Of a stretch of DNA of 64,000 nucleotides, positions 15,523 to 24,424 are shown piece after piece (positions within the stretch are counted from its first letter, which is position 1; each line of letters starts with the position of its first letter). The stretch is from assembly GCF_036237315.1 (NCBI RefSeq), contig NZ_CP108356.1, forward strand, positions 2,724,501 to 2,788,500. Direction: 5' to 3'. The notes beneath the pieces were generated by a model. That model ran no database searches, was not told the origin of the DNA, and saw only the letters and a program-made list of their open reading frames with translations. The DNA comes from Streptomyces sp. NBC_01351. GTDB lineage: Bacteria > Actinomycetota > Actinomycetes > Streptomycetales > Streptomycetaceae. The translations under genes were made by a program, and so were the position numbers.

Positions 15523-15960
15523 TCACGACTTCGGCCCCTGATTTTCGGGCTTGTCGCCCTTCATCGAGTCCGGTTCGACGTAAAGGATCTTGGCCTTCAT
15601 ATGAGCACGCGTCTGCGCGCCGATCCACACCAGGGTGGTGGCGACGAGCGTGATGGCGAAGGCCTTGGGGTGGAACAGGGTGGTGTTCTTGAACGCCGCG
15701 AGGAAGACGAAGAGCAACAGGATCTGGGCCGCGTAGAGCATGAGCCCCATGGCCTGGAACAGGTGCGGAAGCGACTTCGCGGTGCGCTGCAGAACGATGA
15801 ATCCGATGCCCATGAACAAAATCACGACCAGCGTCGCGACGAGCGCACCGACCGCCCCCTTGCCGCCGACCACGAGACCGCTGATCACGGCGGCGATAGC
15901 GCCGGCGACAGCAGTGGGTACGGCGGTTTGCAGGAGGAGTCGGACGTCGTCTGACCGCAT
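15523..15960 (-). CDS. atpI: ATP synthase assembly protein I
   Basis: The 145-residue membrane protein has four hydrophobic segments and lies first in the atp operon, where AtpI is expected; it helps assembly of the c-ring in other bacteria. The ATG at 15960 is preferred because GGAG precedes it and the sequence MRSDDVRLLLQ is the natural N-terminus; the frame is open upstream through Pro-rich, non-conserved residues. The gap to atpB is about 225 bp, larger than elsewhere in the operon. Confidence 0.88.
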   Translation of the reverse strand: MRSDDVRLLLQTAVPTAVAGAIAAVISGLVVGGKGAVGALVATLVVILFMGIGFIVLQRTAKSLPHLFQAMGLMLYAAQILLLFVFLAAFKNTTLFHPKAFAITLVATTLVWIGAQTRAHMKAKILYVEPDSMKGDKPENQGPKS

Positions 15961-16088
15961 GGCGGTTTGCTCCGCTTGTGGTGGTGGGGGCACGGGACTC
16001 GTACGGGACGAGCGTAAGCCCGGTCCGAGAAAGGTCCTCGGGCCAAGGGACCGTCGCACTACGGTCCTTCGGCTCTGTCGCCGGGTTT

Positions 16089-16104
16089 AGTGAACGGTAT
16101 CACA
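16089..16104 (-). promoter_or_regulatory. Putative Rex operator upstream of the atp operon
   Basis: On the minus strand the site reads TGTGATACCGTTCACT, matching 12 of 16 positions of the actinobacterial Rex consensus TGTGAACGCGTTCACA, including both half-site cores (TGTGA and TTCAC). It lies about 130 bp upstream of atpI in the 276-bp gap before the operon. Rex is an NADH-sensing repressor of respiratory genes; I recall that atp operons belong to the Rex regulon in streptomycetes. No convincing -35/-10 pair was found nearby. Confidence 0.6.
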
Positions 16105-16236
16105 AACTATTTGATGAGAGCTTTACCTGCCGAGTGTGCCGACTGTCACACATGAGAGGGACCCTGCGCGTGTGTGCGCGACAAGCGTGCGACTTGTCTG
16201 GTAAAGGGCTTCCATGTCGGACTTGCGTCCCGGATC

Positions 16237-17571
16237 TCAGCGGGTCGATTCGGCCTTACGGCGGTCGGGGAAGCGCGAACGGGCGCCCACGGCGGTCGCC
16301 CCGTTGACGCCGGAGACACCCGCCACGATCGGCCTGGCGGGCTCCGGCTCGGCGCCCGAGGCGTCCTGCGCGGCCGCCTCCGCCGCGGCCTCGGCGGCCC
16401 GCGTCGCGTGCCGGTAGCGGGGCGGGACCAGGCCCTCGGCCCACCGCGGGGCACGCGGGGTGAAGCGCGGCAGGAGCAGCAGGATCAGGCCCACGGCGCT
16501 CAGGGCGGCGATGGCGAGCACGATCCACATCGAGGTGGAATGCACCGAATAGGCCACCGCGCCGAAGGCGATCAGTCCTGACCAGAAGTACATGATCAGC
16601 ACGGCACGGCTGTGCGAATGTCCGAGCTCCAGCAGCCGGTGGTGCAGGTGCCCGCGGTCGGCCGCGAAGGGCGACTGGCCCTTCCACGTGCGCCGGACGA
16701 TGGCCAGGACCAGGTCCGCCACCGGGATCGCGATGATCGTGAGCGGCAGCACCAGCGGCATGAAGACCGGGAGCATCGCGTGCGTCGCGTTGCGCTCGCC
16801 GCCGGCGAACAGCGCCATCGCGTCCGGGTCCACCTGGCCGGTCATGGAGATCGCGGCGGCGGCGAGGACCAGGCCGATGAGCATCGAGCCCGAGTCGCCC
16901 ATGAAGATGCGCGCGGGATGCATGTTGTGCGGCAGGAAGCCGAGGCACATGCCCATCAGGATCGCGGCGAAGAGGGTCGCGGGGGCCGCGGCCTCGATCC
17001 CGTAGCCGAACCAGATGCGGTACCCGTACAGGAAGAACGCGCACGCGGCGATGCAGACCATGCCGGCCGCCAGGCCGTCGAGGCCGTCCACGAAGTTCAC
17101 CGCGTTGATGGTGATCACGACGAGGGCCACGGTGAGCAGGTTGCCCTGCCACTGGGTGAGCGCGACCGTGCCGATGAAGGGCACCGGGATCCACAGCATG
17201 GTCAGGCCCTGCATGACCATCACGCCCGCGGCGATCATCTGTGCGCCGAGCTTGATCAGGGCGTCGATCTCGAACTTGTCGTCGAGCACGCCGATGAGCC
17301 AGATCAGCGCCGCTCCGGAGAGCAGCGCGCGCGGTTCGTTCGACAGCTCGAAGACGCCGTTGAGGTTCCGCAGGTGGTCGGCGACCAGCAGCCCCGCGCA
17401 CAGTCCGCCGAACATGGCGATGCCCCCGAGCCGCGGTGTCGGCTCCCGGTGCACGTCGCGGGCGCGGATCTCCGGCATGGCCCCGGCCGCGATCGCGAAC
17501 TTCCGCACGGGCCCGGTCAGCAGGTAGGTCACCGCGACCGTGACGCAAAGCGTCAGCAGATATTCACGCAC
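16237..17571 (-). CDS. Undecaprenyl-phosphate GlcNAc-1-phosphate transferase-like (MraY/WecA family)
   Basis: This polytopic enzyme should transfer a sugar-1-phosphate from a UDP-sugar to a polyprenyl phosphate, starting cell-wall glycopolymer or linkage-unit synthesis. It has about eleven membrane helices and the family motifs PTPRLGGIAMFGG, NAVNFVDGLDGLAAG (Asp pair), GDSGSMLIG and GHSHSRAVLIMYFW. The C-terminus is Ala/Glu-rich, probably disordered. The GTG at 17571 (GGGGCAG upstream) gives the REYLLTL start of homologues; another in-frame start lies at 17610. It is followed downstream by the atp operon on the same strand. Confidence 0.9.
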   Translation of the reverse strand: MREYLLTLCVTVAVTYLLTGPVRKFAIAAGAMPEIRARDVHREPTPRLGGIAMFGGLCAGLLVADHLRNLNGVFELSNEPRALLSGAALIWLIGVLDDKFEIDALIKLGAQMIAAGVMVMQGLTMLWIPVPFIGTVALTQWQGNLLTVALVVITINAVNFVDGLDGLAAGMVCIAACAFFLYGYRIWFGYGIEAAAPATLFAAILMGMCLGFLPHNMHPARIFMGDSGSMLIGLVLAAAAISMTGQVDPDAMALFAGGERNATHAMLPVFMPLVLPLTIIAIPVADLVLAIVRRTWKGQSPFAADRGHLHHRLLELGHSHSRAVLIMYFWSGLIAFGAVAYSVHSTSMWIVLAIAALSAVGLILLLLPRFTPRAPRWAEGLVPPRYRHATRAAEAAAEAAAQDASGAEPEPARPIVAGVSGVNGATAVGARSRFPDRRKAESTR

Positions 17572-17687
17572 GGGCTGCCCCAGATGTATCGCCGGCCATC
17601 TCAGCCCCACACATTAGCTGCGATGTCCCCTCCACCGAGGACGCGAGGGGGCCGCATCCCGGTTGCGGTACGAACCACTCGTGCCCA

Positions 17688-18917
17688 TTACGCCCCGTAA
17701 GGGGGAAATTCCCGCGTGAGTTCGGCAACGTCCGTACGGGTCTTCGCGGCGTCCCCGCGCAGCGCGCCGGCGAAGAGACCGGCGATTTCGGCCATCTGCG
17801 CCTCCCCCATCCCCTGGGTGGTGACGGCCGCCGTGCCGAGCCGGATCCCGCGCCCGTCCCCGTACGGGAGGGCGCAGGTGTCGAGCACGATGCCGGCGGC
17901 GGCCAGCATTCCGCGGGCGGTGGGGCCGTCCAGGCCCAGCGGCGCCGGATCGGCGGTGATCAGGTGCGTGTCGGTGCCGCCGGTGGTGATCGCGAACCCG
18001 CGCTCCTCCAGCGCCTCCGCGAGCGTCCGCGCGTTCGCGACGACCCGGTGGGCGTAGGTGGCGAAGGCGGGGGTCGCCGCCTCCCCGAACGCGACGGCCT
18101 TCGCGGCGATGGTGTGCATCTGGGCGCCGCCCTGCGTGAAGGGGAACACCGCCCGGTCGACGCGCTCGGCGAACTCGGAGCCGCACAGGATCATCCCGCC
18201 CCGCGGGCCGCGCAGCACCTTGTGCGTGGTCGCGCAGACGATGTCGGCGTACGGAACGGGGCTGGGCGCGGCGCCGCCGGCCACCAGCCCGATCGGATGG
18301 GCCGCGTCGGCGATCAGGTAGGCCCCGACCTCGTCGGCGATCTCCCGGAACGCCGAGTACTCGGGGTGCCGGGGATAGGAGATCGACCCGCAGACGATCG
18401 CCTTGGGCCGGTGCGCGTGGGCCAGCTCCTGCACCTGCCGGTAGTCGATCAGCCCCGTCGCCGCGTCGACCCCGTACCCGACGAAGTCGAACCAGCGCCC
18501 GGAGAAGTTGGCGGGCGAGCCGTGCGTGAGGTGACCCCCGAACGGAAGCCCCATCGCCAGCACGGTGTCCCCGGGGCGCAGCAGCGCGGCGTAGGCGGCG
18601 AGCACGGCGGAGGATCCCGAGTGCGGCTGCACGTTGGCGTGCTCGGCCCCGAACAGGGCGGTGGCCCGCTCGACGGCCATCCGCTCGGCCAGATCCGCGT
18701 ACTCACAGCCGCCGTGGTGCCGGGCGCCGGGGTACCCCTCGGCGTACTTGTTGGCGAGCGCCGACCCGAGCGCGGCGAGCACGGCGCCGGAGGTGAAGTT
18801 CTCGGCGGCGATCAACTGCAACGTACTGCCCTGCCGCTGCCGCTCCCCCGCGAGGACGTCTGCCATCTGCGGATCCTGCTGCCGCAGCAGGTCCGTGGGC
18901 TGGGTGATGACGCTCAT
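17688..18917 (-). CDS. glyA: Serine hydroxymethyltransferase
   Basis: This PLP enzyme interconverts serine and glycine while loading tetrahydrofolate with a one-carbon unit. The 409-residue product shows the N-terminal QLIAAENFTS, the LFGAEHANVQPHSGS and the PLP-lysine motif TTHKVLRGPRGG. The ATG at 18917 has GGAG nine bases upstream; longer readings reach into a repeat-containing intergenic region. Streptomycetes often carry two glyA copies, so this may be a paralogue rather than the only enzyme. A gap of about 115 bp separates it from the downstream wecA-like gene. Confidence 0.93.
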   Translation of the reverse strand: MSVITQPTDLLRQQDPQMADVLAGERQRQGSTLQLIAAENFTSGAVLAALGSALANKYAEGYPGARHHGGCEYADLAERMAVERATALFGAEHANVQPHSGSSAVLAAYAALLRPGDTVLAMGLPFGGHLTHGSPANFSGRWFDFVGYGVDAATGLIDYRQVQELAHAHRPKAIVCGSISYPRHPEYSAFREIADEVGAYLIADAAHPIGLVAGGAAPSPVPYADIVCATTHKVLRGPRGGMILCGSEFAERVDRAVFPFTQGGAQMHTIAAKAVAFGEAATPAFATYAHRVVANARTLAEALEERGFAITTGGTDTHLITADPAPLGLDGPTARGMLAAAGIVLDTCALPYGDGRGIRLGTAAVTTQGMGEAQMAEIAGLFAGALRGDAAKTRTDVAELTREFPPYGA

Positions 18918-18993
18918 GGCGCGACTCCAGGGGGTACCGGGTACCAGCCACTGTAGGCCCGCGACCCGCGATACGCCCCCTTTGGGCACGTTT

Positions 18994-19094
18994 CAGCCTC
19001 GCCGGCGTTTGAGGGGTGGGGGTCCCCCCGGACGGAGTCTGGGGGGAGGGTCCGGGGCGGAGCTCCTGGGGGCACCTCCCAGCGGTAGCCGGGG
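18994..19094 (-). repeat. Dispersed intergenic repeat, family A
   Basis: This copy (read on the minus strand) contains CTCCGTCCGGGGGGACCCCC and ends with CTCAAACGCCGGCGAGGCTG. Closely related copies lie at 49810-49905, 53932-54053 and 57441-57514, with fragments near 7510-7540 and 53724-53743. All are intergenic, mostly directly after gene ends. The 246-bp gap between glyA and the phosphatase-like gene consists mainly of this element. Confidence 0.75.
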
Positions 19095-19163
19095 GAGAAA
19101 CGGTGAAAGGGCGGGGCGGGGACCAGATCCGCGCAGCGGCCCACCCGCACCCGCACGCACAGA

Positions 19164-19796
19164 TCAGCGCGAAGCGGGTACGCCCGTCAGGGCCGTCACG
19201 ACGGGGTCCAGCGCCTGGTTGATCTCGTCGCCGATCGACCGGAAGAAGGTGATCGGCGCCCCGTACGGGTCGTACACCTCATCGGCGTCCGGCGAAGGCG
19301 CCAACAGCCACCCCCGGAGCGCCGCGGCCGCCCGGACAAGGGCCCTCGCCCGCTCCGCCATCCCGTCGTCCAGCGGCGGCAGCGTGGCCGGGTCTATGGC
19401 CCGCACCAGCCGGGTGAACTCCTTCAGCGTGAAGGTCCGCAGCCCTGCCGAGTGCCCCATCGAGATGACCTGCGCCCGGTGGTCGCGCGTGGCGGTCAGC
19501 ACCAGGTCCGCCCGGATGACGTGCTCGTCCAGCAGTTCCCGCCCGGTGAAACCGGACGCGTCGGCCCCGAAGTCCGCCAGCACGGCAGCCGCGTTGGCCT
19601 CCATCGGGGCGCCTTCGTGGCCCCACGTACCGGCGCTCTCCACGAGCAGGTCCCCGGTGATCAGCCCGCCGAGGCGGTGCGAGAGGGCGTGCCGCGTCAG
19701 CCGCTCGGTGATGGGCGAGCGGCACACGTTGCCGGTGCTGACGTGGAGTATGCGGAAGGTGCTGTCCCCGGCTATGCCACGCCCCTCAGGGCTCAC
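19164..19796 (-). CDS. Low-molecular-weight phosphatase-fold protein lacking the nucleophilic Cys
   Basis: The protein has the fold signature of low-molecular-weight protein tyrosine phosphatases or arsenate reductases. In active enzymes the P-loop reads V-C-x-G-N-x-C-R-S, where the first Cys is the nucleophile. Here it reads HVSTGNVCRSP, with Ser in that place (codon AGC near 19735). The general-acid loop is retained (YDPYG near the C-terminus). It may therefore be a substrate-binding pseudophosphatase, or use another mechanism. The GTG at 19796 overlaps the stop of the upstream Sua5 gene (GTGA), so both are probably translated together. 210 residues, longer than the usual 150. Confidence 0.85.
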   Translation of the reverse strand: MSPEGRGIAGDSTFRILHVSTGNVCRSPITERLTRHALSHRLGGLITGDLLVESAGTWGHEGAPMEANAAAVLADFGADASGFTGRELLDEHVIRADLVLTATRDHRAQVISMGHSAGLRTFTLKEFTRLVRAIDPATLPPLDDGMAERARALVRAAAALRGWLLAPSPDADEVYDPYGAPITFFRSIGDEINQALDPVVTALTGVPASR

Positions 19797-20440
19797 GGGG
19801 CTACCTCGAGGTCGGGTACGACCTCCCGCAGCTGCTCCGCCGTGAGCGCGCCCTCGCGCAGCAGGACGGGAACCTTCCCGGTGACGTCGACGATCGACGA
19901 CGGCTGGATGCCGGGCGTCGGCCCGCCGTCCAGGTACACGGAGACGGAGTCCCCGAGCATCTCGCGCGCCGCGTCGCAGTCCTCGGGCGCCGGCTGGCCG
20001 GAGAGGTTCGCCGAGGACACGGCCATCGGGCCGACCTCGGTCAGCAGCTCGATCGCGACGGGGTGCAGGGGCATGCGTACGGCGACCGTGCCCCCGGTGT
20101 CCCCCAGGTCCCACGCCAGCGACGGCTGGTGCTTGGCGACGATCGTCAGCGCGCCCGGCCAGAAGGCGTCGACGAGCTCCCACGCCTGCTCGGAGAAGTC
20201 CGTGACGAGACCGTGCAGGGTGTTCGGAGAGCCGATGAGCACCGGGGTCGGCATGCCGCGGCCCCGGCCCTTGGCCGCGAGGAGGTCGTGGACGGCCTCG
20301 GGGCTGAAGGCGTCCGCGCCGATCCCGTACAGGGTGTCGGTGGGCAGCACGACGAGCTCGCCGCGGCGCACGGCGGATGCGGCTTCGCGCAGACCCGTCT
20401 TGCGGTCCGTCGCGTCGTTGCAGTCGTATCGCCGGGCCAT
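19793..20440 (-). CDS. Sua5/YciO/YrdC family threonylcarbamoyl-AMP synthase
   Basis: The enzyme makes threonylcarbamoyl-AMP from threonine, bicarbonate and ATP for the t6A modification of tRNAs reading ANN codons. The 215-residue protein has the family motifs LPTDTLYGIG, KGRGRGMPTPVLIG and SSANLSGQPAP. It lies between prmC (49 bp gap) and the phosphatase-like gene (4-base overlap), all in the prfA translation-related cluster. It lacks the extra C-terminal Sua5 domain of longer homologues. Confidence 0.93.
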   Translation of the reverse strand: MARRYDCNDATDRKTGLREAASAVRRGELVVLPTDTLYGIGADAFSPEAVHDLLAAKGRGRGMPTPVLIGSPNTLHGLVTDFSEQAWELVDAFWPGALTIVAKHQPSLAWDLGDTGGTVAVRMPLHPVAIELLTEVGPMAVSSANLSGQPAPEDCDAAREMLGDSVSVYLDGGPTPGIQPSSIVDVTGKVPVLLREGALTAEQLREVVPDLEVAP

Positions 20441-20489
20441 CAGCGGGACTCCTCGTGCAGCAGGGGGGTGGCGGGATAGGTCGCGCCCG

Positions 20490-21335
20490 TCACGGCAGGG
20501 CCTTGCGGGCGGTCGCGAAGCGGGGGCGGTTGTTCAGGTCGGGGTGGTCGGCCGCGTCGGCCCAGCCCCGCTCCTCGGCGAAGATCCACGGGACCTGGCC
20601 GCCCTGGGTGTCGGCGTGCTCGATGACGACGATGCCGCCGGGCCTCAGCAGCCGGTGTGCGGTGCGCTCGATGCCGCGGATGGTGTCGAGGCCGTCCTCG
20701 CCGGAGAACAGGGCCATCTCCGGGTCGTGGTCGCGGGCCTCGGGGGCGACGTACTCCCACTCGGTGAGCGGGATGTACGGCGGGTTGGAGATGACCAGGT
20801 CGACCTGGCCGTCCAGCTCGGGCAGCGCGCTGAGCGCGTCGCCCTGGTGGACGGTGACCCGGGAGCCCTCGGCGTTCTTACGGGTCCACCGCAGCGCGTC
20901 CTCGGACAGCTCGACGGCGTGCACGCGCGAGCGCGGCACCTCCTGGGCCATGGCCAGCGCGATGGCACCGGATCCGGTGCACAGGTCGACGATCATCGGC
21001 TCGACGACGTCCATCGCGCGGACGGCGTGTATGGCCCAGTCCACGACCGACTCGGTCTCGGGCCGGGGCACGAAGACCCCGGGCCCGACCTGGAGCTCCA
21101 GGTACCGGAAGAAGGCACGGCCGGTGATGTGCTGGAGCGGCTCGCGCGCCTCGCGGCGGGCGACGGCCTCCCAGTAGCGGGCGTCGAAGTCCGCGTCCTT
21201 GACGTGGTGCAGTTCCCCCCGTTTGACGCCGTGCACGAAGGCCGCGAGCTCCTCCGCGTCGAAACGCGGTGAGGGCACGCCGGCGGCGGCCAGCCGCTGG
21301 GTGGCCTGAGCCACCTCGGCAAGCAGCAAGTTCAC
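20490..21335 (-). CDS. prmC: Release factor glutamine methyltransferase PrmC
   Basis: The enzyme methylates the glutamine of the GGQ motif in peptide release factors. It has the N-terminal helical release-factor-binding part and a SAM-binding Rossmann domain with [15 protein letters not shown] and the catalytic NPPYIPL. The GTG start at 21335 has GGAGG upstream and yields a 281-residue protein of standard length. It lies directly downstream of its substrate gene prfA, the usual arrangement. Confidence 0.96.
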   Translation of the reverse strand: MNLLLAEVAQATQRLAAAGVPSPRFDAEELAAFVHGVKRGELHHVKDADFDARYWEAVARREAREPLQHITGRAFFRYLELQVGPGVFVPRPETESVVDWAIHAVRAMDVVEPMIVDLCTGSGAIALAMAQEVPRSRVHAVELSEDALRWTRKNAEGSRVTVHQGDALSALPELDGQVDLVISNPPYIPLTEWEYVAPEARDHDPEMALFSGEDGLDTIRGIERTAHRLLRPGGIVVIEHADTQGGQVPWIFAEERGWADAADHPDLNNRPRFATARKALP

Positions 21336-21387
21336 GCTGGTCCTCCGGGCTGCTGTCGTACGGGGGGTGATGCGGGGCGGGTCGAGG

Positions 21388-22467
21388 TCAGTGCGCGGCC
21401 GCGAGCTTCGCGGCGGAGTCGGTGTCGACGCAGGCCTGGATGACCGCGTCGAGATCGCCGTCGAGCACTTGGTCCAAGTTGTACGCCTTGAAACCGGTCC
21501 GGTGGTCCGAGATCCGGTTTTCCGGGTAGTTGTACGTACGGATCTTCTCGGAACGGTCCACCGAGCGCACCTGGCTGCGGCGCACGTCGGAGGCCTCCTG
21601 CTCGGCGGCTTCCTGCGCGGCGGCCAGCAGGCGCGAGCGCAGGATGCGCATGGCCTGCTCCTTGTTCTGGAGCTGGCTCTTCTCGTTCTGGCAGGAGGCG
21701 ACCACACCGGTCGGGAGGTGCGTGATGCGCACGGCCGAGTCGGTGGTGTTGACGGACTGGCCGCCGGGGCCGGACGAGCGGTACACGTCGATGCGGAGGT
21801 CGTTCATGTTGACCTCGACCTCGACCTCCTCGGCCTCCGGGGTGACGAGCACGCCGGCGGCGGAGGTGTGGATGCGGCCCTGCGACTCGGTGGCCGGAAC
21901 GCGCTGGACGCGGTGCACGCCGCCCTCGTACTTCAGGCGGGCCCACACGCCCTGGCCGGGCTCGGTCGCGCCGTTGCCGCCCTTGGTGCGGACGGAGACC
22001 TGGACGTCCTTGTAGCCGCCGAGCTCGGACTCGGTGGCGTCGATGATCTCGGTCTTCCAGCCCACGCGCTCGGCGTAGCGCAGGTACATGCGCAGCAGGT
22101 CGCCCGCGAAGAGGGCGGACTCGTCGCCGCCGGCGCCGGCCTTGACCTCGAGCAGCACGTCCTTGTCGTCGCTGGGGTCGCGCGGGACGAGCAGCAGGCG
22201 GAGCTTCTCGGTGAGCTCTTCGCGCTGGGCGCTCAGTTCCTTGGCCTCGGCGGCGAAGTCGGGGTCGTCGGCCGCGAACTCCTTGGCCGTCTCGATGTCC
22301 TCGGCCGACTGCTTCCAGGCACGGAAGGTCGCGACGATCGGGGTCAGCTCCGCGTAGCGCTTGTTCAGCTTGCGCGCGTTGGCCTGATCGGAGTGGACCG
22401 AAGGGTCGGCGAGCTTCTTCTCAAGATCGGCGTGCTCGCCGATCAGTTCCTCGACCGCCTCGAACAT
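21388..22467 (-). CDS. prfA: Peptide chain release factor 1
   Basis: RF1 ends translation at UAA and UAG. The 359-residue protein carries the codon-recognition tripeptide PAT ([13 protein letters not shown]) and the catalytic GGQ in [14 protein letters not shown]. It is followed by prmC, which modifies that Gln, and preceded by rpmE with a hairpin between them. All regions are intact. Confidence 0.98.
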   Translation of the reverse strand: MFEAVEELIGEHADLEKKLADPSVHSDQANARKLNKRYAELTPIVATFRAWKQSAEDIETAKEFAADDPDFAAEAKELSAQREELTEKLRLLLVPRDPSDDKDVLLEVKAGAGGDESALFAGDLLRMYLRYAERVGWKTEIIDATESELGGYKDVQVSVRTKGGNGATEPGQGVWARLKYEGGVHRVQRVPATESQGRIHTSAAGVLVTPEAEEVEVEVNMNDLRIDVYRSSGPGGQSVNTTDSAVRITHLPTGVVASCQNEKSQLQNKEQAMRILRSRLLAAAQEAAEQEASDVRRSQVRSVDRSEKIRTYNYPENRISDHRTGFKAYNLDQVLDGDLDAVIQACVDTDSAAKLAAAH

Positions 22468-22531
22468 CGGGGGACTCCTGGGGTAAAAGTGCGAAAGGGC
22501 TGGCAGGTGTTACGGACCGGGACGACGACAA

Positions 22532-22586
22532 AGGCGCCGGTCCAGCCGCCCCCGCATGGACAGGGGGCGACCGGGGACCGGCGCCT
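22532..22586 (-). terminator. Terminator between rpmE and prfA
   Basis: A 12-bp perfect outer stem (AGGCGCCGGTCC with GGACCGGCGCCT) encloses a second inverted repeat (CGCCCCC with GGGGGCG). It starts 8 bp after the rpmE stop and should separate rpmE from prfA-prmC. Confidence 0.75.
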
Positions 22587-22594
22587 GGGTCGCG

Positions 22595-22813
22595 CTACTT
22601 CTTGGCCGCACCCTTGCCGAAGCGAGCCTCGAAGCGGGCCACACGGCCACCGGTGTCGAGGATCTTCTGCTTGCCCGTGTAGAACGGGTGGCACTCGGAG
22701 CAGACCTCAGCACGGATGCTGCCCTCGGTGAGGGTGCTACGGGTGGTGAACGACGCGCCACAGGTGCAGCTGACCTGGGTCTCGACGTACTGGGGGTGGA
22801 TCTCGCTCTTCAA
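22595..22813 (-). CDS. rpmE: Ribosomal protein L31, zinc-binding form
   Basis: This 72-residue protein of the large ribosomal subunit has four Cys (SCTC near residues 15-18 and VCSEC near 36-40) forming a zinc site, so it is the zinc-containing form. Streptomycetes also have zinc-free paralogues expressed under zinc limitation under Zur control; this copy should be the zinc-replete one. The C-terminus is basic ([12 protein letters not shown]). Confidence 0.97.
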   Translation of the reverse strand: MKSEIHPQYVETQVSCTCGASFTTRSTLTEGSIRAEVCSECHPFYTGKQKILDTGGRVARFEARFGKGAAKK

Positions 22814-22981
22814 GGTGTCTCCTAGATTCGGGAGGGCGCCGGGTCGCAGGAGCCGAATTGCGCGCTGCGTGAACCGGGGCCGACAGACCAGTCTGCCAGG
22901 ACCGGGCTGCCTGTCAAAATTCTGAGGACGCCTCCCTCAACGGAGGGGGGCCGGCATCTATTCCGCGCGGGCCGGCGGCCG

Positions 22982-23044
22982 GGTCCGCGCGGGGTCCTCA
23001 TCAGGTCCGCGCGGGGTCCTCACCGGCTCCGCACGGGGTCCTCA
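22982..23044. repeat. Three tandem copies of a 21-22 bp unit
   Basis: The unit GGTCCGCGCGGGGTCCTCA occurs at 22982, 23004 and (two changes) 23025. The last copy runs into the stop codon of the LCP gene. It may help end that transcript or be a slippage product; the rest of the 22814-23041 gap holds only rpmE's upstream region. Confidence 0.7.
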
Positions 23045-24142
23045 CTGGACGATCGAGCCGGCCGTGCCCTTGTCGCCGGTGGAGTTCGCGGTGGCCTCGG
23101 CCGGGATCGGCCGGTCTGCCAGCAGGGCGTCCCAGACCAGCTGGGACTCCTTCTTCAGGGGGGCGACGCGGTTGGCGTCGATCGCGTCCGTGGTGACCGG
23201 CAGGGTGATCATGTGCATGCTCTGCGCGTCGATCCCCTGAAGGCTCTGGGCGAAGCCCATGAGGGACTTCACGTCGCCGAGGCCCGTGTCGGTGGTGAGC
23301 GCCTTGGTGCCGGTGTCGGCGAGGTCGAGCAGCTTCTTGGGGTTGTCGAACAGGCCGATGCCCTTGACCTGCTTGATGAGCGCCTTGATGAAGGCCTGCT
23401 GGAGCTGTATTCGGCCGAGGTCGCCGCCGTCGCCGACGCCGTGGCGGGTACGGACCAGACCGAGGGCCTGCTCGCCGTTCAGCTGGTTGGGGCCGGCCGG
23501 GAGGTCCAGGTGGCTGTACTCGTCCTTGATCGGCTTGCTGGTGGTCACCTCGACCCCGCCGAGGGTGTCGATGATCTTCTTGAAGCCCGTGAAGTCGACC
23601 TCGATGTAGTGGTCCATGCGGATCCCCGACATCTTCTCGACGGTCTTCACCGCACAGGCGGCGCCGCCGATGGTGTAGGCCTCGTTGAACTGCCTGCGCT
23701 GGCCGCCGGGGTCGGTCTTGCCCTTGCCGGTGGTGCACGGGGGGCGGACGGTCATGGTGTCGCGGGGTATCGACACGATGGCGGCCTTGGTGTGGCCCTC
23801 GTTCAGGTGGACGATCATCGCCGTGTCGGAGCGGGCGGAGCCGCCGTCGTCCTGGCCGTACTCGGCGTTCGCGCCGCCGCGGGAGTCGGAGCCGAGCACG
23901 AGGATGTCCATCGAGCCGTTGTTGACGTTCTGCGGGCGGTCGGTGCCGAGCGCCTGGTCGATGTCGACCGTCTTCAGGTTGCCGTTCAGCTTGAAGTAGA
24001 AGTAGCCCAGGCCCGCCCCGCCCAGCAGGACCACGCCCGCTGCGCTCCAGGCGGCGATGACGAGGGCCCTGCGGCGCGTCGCGGGTTTACGTCGTCGCCG
24101 GCCCGCGGCACGATGGCCACCGCCGTTGCTGTCCTGGCTCAT
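23042..24142 (-). CDS. LytR-CpsA-Psr family glycopolymer transferase
   Basis: LCP proteins attach polymers such as teichoic acids from a lipid carrier to peptidoglycan outside the membrane. The 366-residue product has a basic cytoplasmic N-terminus (RRRRKPATRRR), one membrane helix (about residues 28-48) and an extracellular LCP domain with the conserved LVLGSDSRGG, SDTAMIVH, SIPRDTMT and TRHGVGDGGDLGR segments. The ATG at 24142 has GAGGAG upstream. It lies between rho and rpmE, with its own 5' gap and a terminator of rho upstream. Confidence 0.92.
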   Translation of the reverse strand: MSQDSNGGGHRAAGRRRRKPATRRRALVIAAWSAAGVVLLGGAGLGYFYFKLNGNLKTVDIDQALGTDRPQNVNNGSMDILVLGSDSRGGANAEYGQDDGGSARSDTAMIVHLNEGHTKAAIVSIPRDTMTVRPPCTTGKGKTDPGGQRRQFNEAYTIGGAACAVKTVEKMSGIRMDHYIEVDFTGFKKIIDTLGGVEVTTSKPIKDEYSHLDLPAGPNQLNGEQALGLVRTRHGVGDGGDLGRIQLQQAFIKALIKQVKGIGLFDNPKKLLDLADTGTKALTTDTGLGDVKSLMGFAQSLQGIDAQSMHMITLPVTTDAIDANRVAPLKKESQLVWDALLADRPIPAEATANSTGDKGTAGSIVQ

Positions 24143-24364
24143 GCTCTCCTCAGTCCTGGAATGCGGTCCCCTGTTCCTTGACACAGACGGCCGAACGTCC
24201 TCCAGGGTTCCACGGCCGGCCGCGCCCCCGGCCCGGGCCGCAGGGCCGCGATCCAGGACAAACACCCTGTAACCCCGCACCCACCTGCGGTTTCCCGAGG
24301 GGACGCAGGGCGGCGGCACGGGGTTCAGCCGGAGCCGGTGTGTGGTGAAGGTCGCACCGTACGC

Positions 24365-24406
24365 ACACGGCCGCCCCCGTCGCGGATGCGACGGGGGCGG
24401 CCGTGT
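24365..24406 (-). terminator. Terminator of rho
   Basis: A 19-bp perfect stem (ACACGGCCGCCCCCGTCGC with its complement) closes on GGAT, 18 bp after the rho stop. No U-tract follows, as is usual in streptomycetes. Confidence 0.85.
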
Positions 24407-24424
24407 TGGTGCGTTGCGGTCGGA

